In this document: one piece after another, positions 11,536-22,244 of the stretch
Layout of the letters: each line of letters begins with the position of its first letter
How positions within the stretch are numbered: the first letter of the stretch is position 1
DNA from: Maratus speciosus
Taxonomy: Eukaryota > Arthropoda > Arachnida > Araneae > Salticidae
NCBI GenBank assembly: GCA_963932465.1
Contig: OZ010799.1
Coordinates: forward strand, 278,973,164 to 279,037,163
Length of the DNA: 64,000 nt
Direction: 5' to 3'
Position numbers and translations under genes: made by a program
Notes under the pieces: generated by a model
Databases searched by the model: none
The model's input: the letters and a program-made list of their open reading frames with translations, nothing else
What the model was told of the DNA's origin: nothing

Positions 11536-12903
11536 TTAAAGGATTGCGAAAACTTAAATTTTGTCTAAAGATCGCAAAAACTCAAATTTTGTCAAAGGAT
11601 CGCAAAAAATCAAATTTTGTCAGAGGATCGAGGAAACTCAAATTTCTTCGAAGGATCACAGAAACTCAAATTTCTTCGAAGGATCACGGAAACTCAAATT
11701 TCTTCGAAGGATCGCAGAAACTCAAATCTCTTCGAAGTATGCTGAAAATTCAAATCTCTTCGAAGTATGCTGAAAACTCAAATTTCTTCGAAGGATGTCG
11801 AAAACTCAAATTTCTTCGAAGGATGTCGAAAACTCAAATTTCTTCGAAGGATGTCGAAAACTCAAATTTCTTCGAAGGATGTCGAAAACTCAAATTTCTT
11901 TGAAGGATGTCGAAAACTCAAATTTCTTTGAAGGATGTCAGAAACTCAAATTTCTTCGAAGGATGTCGGAAACTCAAATTTCTTCGAAGGATGTCGGAAA
12001 CTCAAATTTCTTCGAAGGATGTCGGAAACTCAAATTTCTTCGAAGGATGTCGGAAACTCAAATTTCTTCGAAGGATGTCGGAAACTCAAATTTCTTCGAA
12101 GGATGTCGGAAACTCAAATTTCTTCGAAGGATGTCGGAAACTCAAATTTCTTCGAAGGATGTCGGAAACTCAAATTTCTTCGAAGGATGTCGGAAACTCA
12201 AATTTCTTCGAAGGATGTCGGAAACTCAAATTTCTTCGAAGGATGTCGGAAACTCAAATTTCTTCGAAGGATGTCGGAAACTCAAATTTCTTCGAAGGAT
12301 GTCGGAAACTCAAATTTCTTCGAAGGATGTCGAAAACTCAAATTTCTTCGAAGGATCGCAGAAACTCAAATCTCTTCGAAGTATGCGGAAAACTCAAATC
12401 TCTTCGAAGTATGCCGAAAACTCAAATCTCTTCGAAGGATGTCGAAAACTCAAATTTCTTCGAAGGATGTCGGAAACTCAAATTTCTTCGAAGGATGTCG
12501 GAAACTCAAATTTCTTCGAAGGATGTCGGAAACTCAAATTTCTTCGAAGGATGTCAGAAACTCAAATTTCTTCGAAGGATGTCGGAAACTCGAATTTCTT
12601 CGAAGGATGTCGAAAACTCGAATTTCTTCGAAGGATGTCGAAAACTCGAATTTCTTCGAAGGATGTCGAAAACTCCAATTTCTTCGAAGGATGTCGAAAA
12701 CTCAAATTTCTTCGAAGGATGTCGAAAACTCAAATTTCTTCGAAGGATGTCGAAAACTCAAATTTCTTCGAAGAATGTCGAAAACTCAAATTTCTTCGAA
12801 GAATGTCGAAAACTCAAATTTCTTCGAAGAATGTCGAAAACTCAAATTTCTTCGTAGGATGTCGAAAACTCAAATTTCTTCGTAGGATGCCAAAAACTTG
12901 AAT
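11536..12903 (+). repeat. 28-bp minisatellite, about 49 units
   Basis: The dominant unit reads GGATGTCGGAAACTC followed by AAATTTCTTCGAA, 28 bp, with a TTCGAA palindrome in nearly every unit. Units at about 11960-12330 are nearly identical (GTCGGAAA type); flanking units are GTCGAAAA type, and the margins are more diverged. A variant pair of units (ATCGCAGAAACTCAAATCTC, then AAGTATGC) occurs near 11711 and again near 12355, offset 644 bp, exactly 23 units, which suggests an internal block duplication. Because 28 is not a multiple of 3 and no unit carries a stop in any forward frame, all three forward frames stay open for over 300 codons. I do not treat these as genes. Confidence 0.95.
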
Positions 12904-13590
12904 TTAGTAGTCAAAGGTCCTCTTAAAAAATGCAAATTTCATCAAAGGTCATAGGGGAAAAAACGCAAATTTTGTGAATGGTTCGCAGAAAAAAGTTGCG
13001 GTTTCTTTAGAAAACAGCACACACACACACATACAAATATTTGTTTATTATTATAGGTATAGTTTTTCACCCCTTGGTGATGAGAGCCCTTTGAGGCTTA
13101 ATTTTAATCTTTTACCACCGGTTTTTAAAAACAGAAAATTTTCTTTAGTTGAATCGTGAAAATCCTCTGATTAAATAAGGTAAATTTTACATTAAAAAAT
13201 AACTGGTGAGAATAATGAAGGATTCTGAGTACCTTAAGTGGCACATATACCGATCGCTTGTCCCCTAGGGGTTAATCTGAAATAATAGACTGAACTAACT
13301 TTTGAAAAATTGGTTTTAACCTGAACCCAACTTGCAGGAATGTACGCTCAGCCTGAAATCGACCCGAACCAAAAACAAAGTTTACTCAACTTGCAACAAA
13401 AATAATTAGCTCCAGAAGAAAATTGATTGTTCTCCCTTCCTCCCCCCCACCCCCCCCTCACCTATCTGCTGTAACCTTTCAGAAAATTTGTTGTAAATTT
13501 CAGATTTTGATTTTTTTTTTTTTTTTTTTTTTTTGAATCAACTGCAAATTTAACGGTTACTTTTTGCCATAGATTGAACGAAATTCTGTT
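12904..13590. other. Array margin and unassigned sequence
   Basis: 12925-12985 holds two diverged minisatellite-like units. Beyond this there is a CA-rich patch near 13020 followed by an AT-rich segment that resembles a Helitron 5' end in reverse, then C-runs near 13443-13465 and a ~25-T run near 13510. No gene was recognised. Confidence 0.4.
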
Positions 13591-13599
13591 TTTTCAACA

Positions 13600-13912
13600 G
13601 TCAGTTTGTTAATCAAAGAAAATGCCAGGGAGTCCTCTTTTGACTATAATTTCGTTAAGGATATAATAAAACAATTTCATTCTGAAATGGATATTCATGA
13701 TGCCATCAGCAAATATACATTGTTCATGCAAGTAGTTAAAAATGGAGGCATGTTAAATATTGCAAAGTTTCCTGAAATTTTTTAAAGCGAGCATAATCAT
13801 ACATTTTCAATAATTTCCAAAGTTATAAATGTTGAGCTTGTGCTGTCTGTCACAATTTTACCTTCTGAAAGGAAATTCAGGGCACAAAATCGAATAAAAA
13901 CTAATTTCTGAA
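13600..13912 (+). pseudogene. hAT-type transposase C-terminal remnant
   Basis: The plus strand decodes segments such as SKYTLFMQVVKNGGMLNIAK and then VLSVTILPSERKFRAQNRIK followed by TNF and a stop near 13910. The pattern LP-S-ER-F, then NRIKT, fits the C-terminal dimerisation block of hAT proteins related to host-domesticated BED-finger genes. An in-frame stop lies between the two segments (near 13783). A hAT-like right terminus ending TTTCAAGCCCTG lies downstream at 14234, but no matching left end was found. It is a truncated, dead copy. Confidence 0.6.
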
Positions 13913-14219
13913 CTACATTTAACAACCCCATTGTAAGAACTCATGACATTTGATTGAAAGTTTAATAATAGACTGTATAACAGCTTGATTTTCTTCCTTA
14001 TTGAAAAAATTTTGCATACTAATTATTCTGAATTGTTGATTTAAATTGCTTCAATGGTATTTTGTCATGTCCGTGTTAATGTATTACTTTAAATAGCATG
14101 TAAAATAACAGTGAATTTTAAAGATTTTTTCCCTCTCCCCCCCCCCTCCTCCCTTAAACAGCTCAACTCCACCTCCATTTATAAATGTTAGGAGGGAGAC
14201 TCTCTTCCTAAGAAAAATT

Positions 14220-14234
14220 TAATTTCAAGCCCTG
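14220..14234. mobile_element. Solo hAT right terminus
   Basis: The sequence TTTCAAGCCCTG read in reverse is CAGGGCTTGAAA, a common hAT terminal motif. No left partner or TSD (expected TCTTGACC) was found upstream, so the element is truncated. It plausibly belongs with the transposase remnant at 13600-13912. Confidence 0.45.
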
Positions 14235-14239
14235 TCTTG

Positions 14240-14590
14240 ACCAATTATCAAATTTTTCGACCGATTTACAAATCCTGCCATTTCGTCTTCTGACTGATTC
14301 ACAAAATTACTCTGTTTTTCCTCTGTTGCATTGAAAAATTGCATGATTTTTTTATTCTGAGGTGGATAGACAATTTGATATTTTTTCTCCATCAATCGAT
14401 CACAATTAATTGATTTTGCAGTTATATTCTTGCATGGAGTTGGCAAATTTCTCGATTTTTCCCCTTCTCTATGACCAATTGACAAATTTCGCATTCCCTT
14501 CCCATATTCGATGAATTTTGCTATTTTTTTCCCCTCAGCCAATTAGTGAAATTCAATTTTTTTTATTGCAGCCGATTGACATATTTTGCA
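14240..14590. repeat. Degenerate tandem repeat
   Basis: A loosely repeated motif of the type CCAATTGACAAATTTCG followed by a T/C-rich tract recurs at irregular spacing (near 14240, 14260, 14480, 14540 and 14570). Similar motifs (GATTGACAAGTTTTG) occur at 9080-9120. An open frame on the minus strand crosses it, but simply reads the repeat. Confidence 0.4.
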
Positions 14591-14897
14591 ATAAAATTAA
14601 ATAAAAAGGGTGCATCCAAAAGAGCAGTAAGGACCACTGGGTGCATAATGTAGTTTGAAAAGGTCCACCGTGCTTTACGCCCTTCCAAATTAGCCTAGAG
14701 TCAATACTATTTGTACATTAAAATTCCTTATCTTTAAAAAAAGAATTCTATTTTATGATTCTTAACTTTTAGCATTGCACCTGAAAAACATCAAGAAATC
14801 CAGAAATTTTATGCAATTGCTTTTTTTTGTGTCTCAGTACTTTAATGAAATGCAATACATTTTATTTTTTTTATATTAATTTTTTTTTTATCCTTAG

Positions 14898-14969
14898 GAT
14901 GTTCTTGAAATTCCTATGAGACCACTCTCTGAGAAGGCAAACAGTGTTTCCTTGCATCGTGATTTTTAA
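14898..14969 (+). CDS. Probable 3' terminal coding exon of a host gene
   Basis: A long T-rich tract ends in TTATCCTTAG, a good 3' splice site. Directly after the AG an open frame of 23 codons begins DVLEIPMRPLSEKANSVSLH, continues RDF, and ends at TAA (14967-14969). Codon choice is mixed and the peptide is not low-complexity, unlike the surrounding AT noise. It is followed by ~450 bp of moderately complex sequence without element signatures, with polyadenylation hexamers at 15426 and 15445, which fits a 3' UTR. I do not recognise the protein from 23 residues. Upstream exons were not found in this window and may lie left of the minisatellite. The reading phase is assumed to start at the first base after AG because only that frame is open with a plausible peptide. 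The alternative is a chance splice-like site. Confidence 0.5.
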   Translation, partial: DVLEIPMRPLSEKANSVSLHRDF

Positions 14970-15450
14970 GAGAAATCTAAGGGTAATTATAATTATGTTT
15001 ATGCTAAAGAAACTACTTTTTGCAGCAGATGCTGCTTAATGTGATTATGTGTAATATCAGCCTGTTAGTGTTATCAAAATCATCATGTCCCGACCTAACA
15101 ATTCATGCTAAAAGCATCGCTCTGTGTGATAAATACTTTGTTTAATGGTATTGCCTTTTCAGCAGCAGTTACAAGCGAAGTTCTGTTAAAAAGCCCTTTC
15201 AAGGCATGAATTCTAAATAAGAAAAAATGTAGCAATTTATCCCTATGAATTTTTTGTGATCACGTTGCAGATGCATGCATGACATGGGAATATGCAGTCA
15301 ATTAAGGAATGTAGGTGAGTAGCTCGCAACAGCTGCTGCAAGGGGAAAGCTTCAGTAAACCTCGGAATGGGAACAAAAATTATATACCTGCTAGCAGCGT
15401 CACGTAACCATTTATTTCGTTATCAAATAAAGTTCTAGTCAGACAATAAA
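14970..15450 (+). promoter_or_regulatory. Putative 3' UTR with polyadenylation signals
   Basis: About 480 bp between the candidate stop codon and two AATAAA hexamers, at 15426-15431 and 15445-15450. The second overlaps the start of a small TIR element, so that insertion landed at or next to the end of the transcript. Confidence 0.4.
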
Positions 15451-15757
15451 GGTCAAAATTAGCACTAGCCACCGGCCACAGGGCCAGTAAATGAGAAAAA
15501 GTGGCCAGTGAAAAATTGTCTAACAGCGGCCACTTTTTTACAAGGAGAGAATAAAATTTTCTTGCATTTCATCAAGGATTCTGCTTTTTTTGGGTTCCAA
15601 TATGTTTACATTAACATATTTATTTGGGCTGTTCAGTTTTAGATGAATATTTATAGAAATTTTACTGTTTAGTATTTTTAAATAAAAAAGTGGCCACTTA
15701 AAAAACTAGTTCTACCGGCCAGTGGCCGCTAATGAAATTTCCCAATTTTGACCTATA
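15447..15757. mobile_element. 311-bp hAT-like MITE with 8-bp TSD
   Basis: Begins TAAAGGTCAAAATT and ends AATTTTGACCTATA, which are inverted repeats. It is flanked by TCAGACAA at 15439-15446 and 15758-15765. GGCCACTT / AAGTGGCC motifs recur inside, both subterminally and internally. It has no coding capacity. The 8-bp duplication supports hAT mobilisation. Confidence 0.75.
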
Positions 15758-16103
15758 TCAGACAACCAGTTGTGGTAAGTTGTATATTGTTCAATTATCT
15801 TTGAAAGTCAATGGCAATGGCTACTATGAATGAAAAGCAAATGGATTTAAGTATTTTAAAAAAATTAGATTTTACATCGTTATATTTTACCTCAAATGAG
15901 CCAACACAATGCTGCAGTTCAATTAAAAATTATTCAACCTCTTATGTGCAAAATCTTTAAAAATCGAAAGATTTTTAATAAAAAAAGAAAAGAATGGTAA
16001 TACAGAATATTACAAACTGAAGTGGAAAAGATGCTGACATTTTTGTTTTCAAACAATCGGCAAAAAAGATGCAAGAGTCAGTGGTCTACTCATGTGACAA
16101 AAA

Positions 16104-16360
16104 GCAGATGATTTAGCAGAGAAAATGGGAGAAAAGTGGATTTGTTGAAGTTGATGGCTGGTTTCAGCATTGGCAGAAAGAGAAAACATAGATTAAAGCA
16201 GATGGCTTAGTAGAAAATAGGAAAAAGTAGATTTGTTGCTAGTGACGACTAACTTCGGTATTGGAAAAAATGTGAAAGCATTGTTTAAAGCAGTTAGTAT
16301 AGAAAAATGGATTTGTTGCAAGTAATGCCAGCTTCAGCATTGGAGAAAACATGAAAAATA
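16104..16360 (+). repeat. Three degenerate ~90-bp tandem units
   Basis: Three successive units each contain GCAGATGGCTTAG-like, GTGGATTTGTTG-like and CAGCATTGGAGAAA-like segments in the same order, starting near 16104, 16199 and 16288. The units have diverged substantially. Confidence 0.6.
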
Positions 16361-16462
16361 ATATTTTAAGAGTCCATAGAAAACAAAAAGATGCTAATAT
16401 GACAGCTACAGAAAAATTGGTGAAAGGGGAGTGGCCAAAACTTATGTTTTCATATATAGTGT

Positions 16463-16510
16463 TTAACCCTTTCGAGGGTGGTGTCATTAAAAAAGGACAC
16501 CTAATTTTGG
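16463..16510. mobile_element. Fragment of a TTAA-type MITE
   Basis: TTAACCCTTTCGAGGG matches the left terminus of the piggyBac-like family, and the adjoining AAAGGACACCTAATTTTGG matches the reverse of that family's right subterminal region. It appears internally deleted or rearranged. Confidence 0.45.
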
Positions 16511-16809
16511 TTGAGTTGGAAATGAGTTGATGAAAAATGAGTTGGAAATTTTGAAATGCGGTTTACAACATTGGTCGGACAATTTTCAAACATGGTACAG
16601 ATATGAAAAATTCATTATTAAAATTTTCAGGGAGAATTGTAAAAAGCAAAAATTACCGAAACCCTTCAATATATTTTATCCCTTTTAAAGTCATAATTTC
16701 AACAAGGATGAGTAATACTTTTCTACATAATAGTATTACTGGACATAGTATTATCTTAAATCACTTATTCTTATCAATTGGAAGGTTTGCGAGCAGGCCC
16801 ACTTGAAAA

Positions 16810-18480
16810 AATCACTGTCGTTTTTTTTTCAAATTCTCTCATGCTTTCACAGCTGTATCATTATTTAATCTAAGTAAAATAATGAACATAATTTTAACAA
16901 GAGTTTATTAAAAGTAATTTATTTGATTTTTAATTAATTAAAGAATATTTTTAGTTAATCAATTCTTGATTGAATTAAAGTTTTAGAAAATGCAAAGATA
17001 AATGCCAATTTGGGGGTGGAGTGGGCGGCTAGCTTTTTCAAGTGTTTCTCTGAAGGGCATTATTTCCACTTAGAAATATTGATTTTGAAATATATTTTTA
17101 ATTTTATAACACAAATTGTGAAAATTTGGCTTTTTTTTTTTTTTTCTCCTCGGGTTTGCAAGAATAAAATTATACAAAATTGTAGATTTTTTTTGTTTGT
17201 TTGTTTGGTTTCTGCACATGGGGCCTGAAATAAAACAGATATTGTAAAATTTTAATCTGTGTGACTGAAAATAAAGCCAAAAATGTAAAATTTTCGCTTC
17301 AAACTGTCTGCAATCTGTCTCGAATCGAAAGGTCTGTGTGACATAAAATAACGATGGTGGTGTAAACTTTTTACAAATTTTACAGGAGCTCATTGAAATT
17401 TAATTTTTTTTTTTTTGGGGGGGGGGGGGGGAGGGAATTGTTTTTAGAAAAAAGTGTCATCTTTTCCAACCTTTTTTCTCTAACTGCAGTGTAGCTCAAA
17501 GAATATATTATTATTACAACAAAATATTCTGCTATTTCCAAAAAGAAAAAACGTGATTGGTTGATCCATTTAAACTGTATATTTTACATGTCAAGCTAAA
17601 AATGTTGTATATGCAACTGACAATATCTCTATCAGTTTTAAGAGTTGTTGTTGTATAATAAAAATATCTGTTATACTACAAACTATGAATAATAACTGGG
17701 TAAATTCAGTTTTTATGTTACTTTATTCTTTCTATGTAAAAAAAGAAAAGAAATTGGAATACTTTTCGACACAATGAATGGTATACTGCCTTTAAAGAAA
17801 ATTATAGAAAATCCAATAAAATCATAAAACCACCTTTTCTTCATAGCAAAAAGCTGGTTTTTTTTGTTGTTGTTGTTTGAAATAATATTTTGGGTGAAAT
17901 CTGTAGGGCATATTGATATAAGTGCCAGGTTTCAATATGGAGAAAATCTCCAAAATTGCTTCTTTGCAAAATGGTTAATAACGCTGAAACTGTTTGTAGA
18001 AACAAAGTGTAATTTTGTATATGAAGTCTTAATTTTTTTTTTCTTTGTAAATTTGCAGGTTGCTATTGGAAAGTTTTATCTTTGTTAATTTTAGCTTGTA
18101 TATAGAAAAATTAACAGATGTTAAATAACAGTAGGCATTAAAGGTCTGCACAGACCAAAATTTTTACAATTATTTCAAATTGTGCAAACCCAAAAAATCC
18201 AAGATAAATAAATAAAAAAAAATGCTAAGCTGGGGCCAAAATCATAAATCCACCTTCAGTTTCTATTTTTGAATTAGTATTCAACCATCTCAAAAGATAT
18301 TTTTTCTTTCTTAAAAATTTCAAAATGGACTTTTTTTTTTTTTTTTTAGAATGACCCCATATCTCTCCCATGGAAATAAAATACTACAAGTGTACTTAAT
18401 AAAGCTAACTGAAATAAACCACACTTTTATATGTATATACATACACATGATTATGCATAAAAATTTACTGTTTTGTTCTC
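16810..18480. other. Unassigned AT-rich interval
   Basis: No exon with both splice sites, no inverted-repeat element and no RNA gene was recognised. It contains T runs near 17130 and 18330, a G run near 17417-17432, and short open frames of up to about 107 aa rich in F/K/N/I, typical of AT-rich non-coding DNA. Confidence 0.4.
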
Positions 18481-18491
18481 TTTTTGTCTAG

Positions 18492-18611
18492 CTTTGTGAA
18501 CTGCATTTTACATCTGCTGACATTCATGAGTTCCCCCTCTACACTGCAGAAAATGGAATATGTTACCTACGCTTAAGAAAAGGTGGCATTCCGTCCTGTT
18601 TGATTCTTTGA
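18492..18611 (+). CDS. THAP-domain-like exon fragment
   Basis: A pyrimidine-rich tract ending TTTTTGTCTAG provides a 3' splice site. Directly after it the frame reads LCELHFTSADIHEF and then YLRLRKGGIPSCLIL before TGA at 18609-18611. The C-x-x-H-F cluster followed by about 20 residues and R-L-x-x-G-x-x-P-S is the C-terminal half of the THAP zinc finger, a DNA-binding C2CH domain of THAP proteins and P-element transposases. The N-terminal half (MP-x-C, then W) would be on an upstream exon and was not found. The frame stops immediately after the conserved P-S, and an open continuation exists in another frame to about 18667, so a frameshift is possible. It could be an exon of a live host THAP gene or a decayed P-like transposon. 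A minus-strand open frame over the same place is judged a shadow. Confidence 0.5.
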   Translation, partial: LCELHFTSADIHEFPLYTAENGICYLRLRKGGIPSCLIL

Positions 18612-18779
18612 CCAGAACACTTCTAAAACAAGATACTTCATGTAATTCTCCAGATACAAAATAAAGATCAATTTCTCTTGAGAATTTTTTTTCCAAAGTT
18701 ATTTTAAACGCATTAGCTTTTGTTTGTTCCTGTTGGAACATTATTTATAAATAAAAACAGTGTAATTGATGCACTTATA

Positions 18780-19831
18780 TATTTAAACTTACTTTGAATT
18801 TCTTTTGTTGTGTATGTTATGTGTTATTTAAAAATAAATAAATCTTAAATTTATATCAAATGAGTTAATTAAAGTTTGATTTGGAAATTATTAGCTATAT
18901 TTGAGTATGTGAGTTTCAAAATTTGCCTTATCCAGTAAATCAAATTTTGGGAAATCGTGAAAAACCTCTGATCGTGTCCATTGGTTTTCATTGTAAACCA
19001 AGATTTTACAATGCCAGAAATACACAATAAAGCTAGTGTTTTGCAGATGGTATTGTTTTCCAGATTCATGTCCACCGGTACCAGTAGAATGGAATGACAG
19101 AGAAAACTCTATTTTTTAACTTTTAGATAAGGAGTTTTGAAACTGGTGTCCTCATTAAATTCTTATGCATGAATATTCAATAAATATTTTATTATTTCTA
19201 CTTTTTATGGGATGTGAATGTACAAAGCAACATTTGAATCATCTGTGACAATTAATTGCTTCAGAAACTTTTTTAACGTAGAAGATTTTTGTTTCGATTT
19301 ATACGAAGGGTTACAGGAAGAAGCAACAACTTTTTTTTTTTTTTTTCCTGTCATTGTTTAACCTTAATAAAACTTTCAAATAATACATTTATATTAAATG
19401 AGTAAGTTAATTGAACAGAATTTAAGTACTTTTTGTGTACGCTAATTTCAGATGTACATAGTTTGCAGCCAATCAAATAAGTTTTAGACCAATAAAGTTT
19501 ATTTAAATATGTTGCATAATATGTAAAAAATAGAAATAACATAAATCTTATTTATTAAAATTTCTCAGCCGATTATGCACTAGAAATTAGGGTATTTTAT
19601 TCATTTAGTAATTAAAAAATGCAGATAGTATATGTAGATTCTTAAAACAACACTTCAAGTTTAGAAACAATAAGATAAAATAGCTAACATTAATGTGATA
19701 TTTTATATAGGCATAGAGATATAAAACTGAAAAAAAATCTAATTAAGATAATGTATTTTTTCAGTTATCTGCCCTAATATCTAAACAGAAAGTAACAGGA
19801 GATGGCTGTTGCTATTAAACAACAAAAAGTA
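18780..19831. other. Unassigned AT-rich interval
   Basis: No gene or clear repeat was seen. A ~19-T run lies near 19330. Several intron-like T-rich AG sites occur, but none is followed by a sustained coding-like frame. Confidence 0.35.
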
Positions 19832-20007
19832 CATTCAAACCTCATTAACATGCACAGAATTAACCTGGTGTACTTTTAATATAAATTTTTCCTACAATGC
19901 CTGTCAAAATTAATACAACGGTTTTATTAATAATAATATAAACTGATGATAACATCAGGAAAAAACTTTTAATTTGCCTTGAGATTTATGTTAACGAGGT
20001 TTGACTG
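19832..20007. mobile_element. 176-bp pogo/mariner-type MITE
   Basis: The left end CATTCAAACCTCATTAACAT and the reverse of the right end, CAGTCAAACCTCGTTAACAT, are inverted repeats, flanked by TA. It is short, has no open frame, and has slightly decayed ends. Confidence 0.7.
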
Positions 20008-20584
20008 TATAACTACTACAATAGTATTTTAAATTTTGTTTCAATCAGAAATTTATGGATTAATAAACAAAATCAGTTAAATGTTAAACATTTTAAATAT
20101 CACGAGCATTAAAGCCTTTGCTTATTCCACTTTGTGTGGATTTGTCCGCATTCAACTATTGTGACCTATGCATCTGGATGCATAAGTCTAGGTGTTGAAA
20201 ATATTTTTTCCTACACTTCCAGAGAATGTTGATCCTGTGCTGCTTAATGAAGCCCAATTCCATAATAAATATAAATTTATGTAAATGTTTTGAATGAAAA
20301 AAATCATAACAGCAGTGTTGTGGGAAAAAAATTATCAGAAAGTCTCAAAAAGTTATTTTCAAATACATTTGACAATTAGATTGATCAATAATTAGTAATA
20401 TATTAATTTAAATAGTTTTTCTGTCAATTTTTCTTAAATCATATTAAGATACAAATATTTCAGAGGGGGAAATCCCCTACCTTCCCTACAGTTAGGGTTT
20501 TCACAGACAATACAATTGTGAAGTATCAGCATGACATAAGACTAATAGAAAAGAAATTAACCGTAGGTGTGAAAGTTGTGAATA

Positions 20585-20795
20585 TTAACCCCTTGAGGGA
20601 CGATGGGATATATTTTATCCCACCTAAGTTTAATCGAGATTTGCACCGGAAACTTTTAAATAAATTTTATTTTTGTAACTTTGATGGAAAAAACTTGTAA
20701 AATTGCTTTTCTTTATTTTGAAACGGAATTTTTCAAAGATCCCGGTGTGAATTTAACATTACAGGAACGCAATCACTTGCCTCTCAAGGGGTTAA
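20585..20795. mobile_element. piggyBac-like TTAA MITE
   Basis: TTAACCCCTTGAGGG on the left and CTCAAGGGGTTAA on the right form inverted repeats including the TTAA target on both sides. It is closely related to 39000-39212, sharing TATATTTTATCCCACC-like and TTTGATGGAAAAAA-like segments. Non-coding. Confidence 0.8.
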
Positions 20796-20799
20796 ATGA

Positions 20800-21945
20800 A
20801 ATTGATTTGACTTAAAAATGGAACTTGCAAAGCTGAACCTAATTCATACATTTGTTTTAGAAATATAATCTGTTATTACAGTGTGCTTCTTCAAGAGTTA
20901 TTTTTTTGCACTTTACAGATATGAATTATCAAATATTTAACAAAGAAATTGTAATAAGTATACTTATTACCACCTTCCCACGTAGTGAAAGAAGAAAAAA
21001 ACTTTAAACCAGAAATTTATTTAATGAAATAAAGTATATTTCAAATCACTACTAAATAGAAGCAAGGCACATTTAATTATATTTTCTGGTTCAAAGTATT
21101 TATTTTTGGGAAAAACGGTTTATTGCCAAATATGGGTATGTGTTTGGACAGTTCGTGTGATAAAAAATGGTCTTTATTTAAACGAGGAGGGTGTGATGCC
21201 CTTTGCTTTTGTACGCCTCTTGTCAAGGATCTCTGAACAGACCTAAATTCTACCTATTTAGACACCTGAATCCCACCAATCCCCCCCCCCTTCCAGTAAA
21301 TATGCTTAATTAAAAATATATACTCTTTTGAGTTATGAGTGTTTATACAACAGTATAACTTACTGAATTATTCATGTACCTTGGTAGAAAAAGGCCCAAT
21401 TGCATTTTTCGTCTTTTAAAGTCTAATAAAATGAAAGAAATAACCTTTCATATTTTATAATGAAAAATTTAAGGGGCAAAAACTTATCAAAGCAGAACAA
21501 TAATTTAGAATTAATAAAATTCTTTTAAAATATTTCTATCAAACATAATGATAAACAATAAGAGTGGTAATTGTTAGTCGAATATTAATACTTAAAAAAT
21601 GCATTTGATTTTTTTTTTTAAATCAGTTTGTTGAAAACAAGCAAACTTAATTGATTTAAAATAAAAGGCTTTAGGAAGAGGATAAATAATAGAATTTAAT
21701 AGGATTATTTAAATGAAGGAGTAGTATTCGTTCAGAAATAAAAAAAATATGGAACTCTTTCTAACTCAGCTCACCCCTCCCCCTCCTTCAAAAAATAAAA
21801 ATAAAATTTGGATATTTTTGTTTAAATATTTTGTTTCAAACGATTGTAGTAAAGCTAATAGAAAATAAAAGAATGTATTTACATTTTTGACGCTTAAAAT
21901 TTTAATGTATGTATATTTCGAAAATAAATATTCTGAAATCGCTTT
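20800..21945. other. Unassigned AT-rich interval
   Basis: No recognised gene or element. It contains a C run near 21283 and short AT-biased open frames only. Confidence 0.35.
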
Positions 21946-21949
21946 CATT

Positions 21950-22244
21950 TATACACCCAACCAACCAATCTATAATTCATCGCATTCTAATCAAAATTTG
22001 CTTGATAACTCATCTAAAAGTCATCGCATTTTCATCGTTATCAAATCGTACTCCTCGGTGTTTCATCACAAATTTTTCTAAAATTCATCAGATTGCGCTC
22101 ATCCATAGATCTCAGGCCGATGAGACATTTCTGAGTAATTGCCGATGAAATTCATCCCTCTCCGATGAGAATGCGATAATCGGCCACTTATCGTGTCATC
22201 GGACTTCGATAAGAGGCCATTCAAGGGCCATATACATTTTGTTA
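21950..22244. promoter_or_regulatory. CATCG / GATAAG motif cluster downstream of the PC4-like gene
   Basis: The motif CATCG or CGATGA recurs many times in under 300 bp. Near its right end GGCCACTTATCG (22182-22193) and CGATAAGAGGCC (22207-22218) form a near-perfect inverted repeat with a 13-bp spacer. It abuts the 3' end of the minus-strand gene at 22245. It could be a terminator hairpin or end of an inserted element, a cluster of GATA-type sites, or a decayed minisatellite. Function is unassigned. Confidence 0.35.

Noticed and set aside
11544..12901. Long open frames (up to 368 aa) in three forward frames
   Set aside because: They are the arithmetic result of a stop-free 28-bp tandem unit; reported as a minisatellite, not as proteins.
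11536..12903. CRISPR-like array
   Set aside because: Units are contiguous with no unique spacers, in eukaryotic DNA; it is a minisatellite.
13020..13070. Helitron 5' end on the minus strand
   Set aside because: A TATACCTATAATAATAAAC-like phrase next to a GT-rich tract looks like one, but the TC start and a matching CTAG end were not found.
18508..18741. Minus-strand 77-aa open frame over the THAP exon
   Set aside because: The opposite strand has a splice-site-supported THAP-like motif; the minus frame has no recognised motif.
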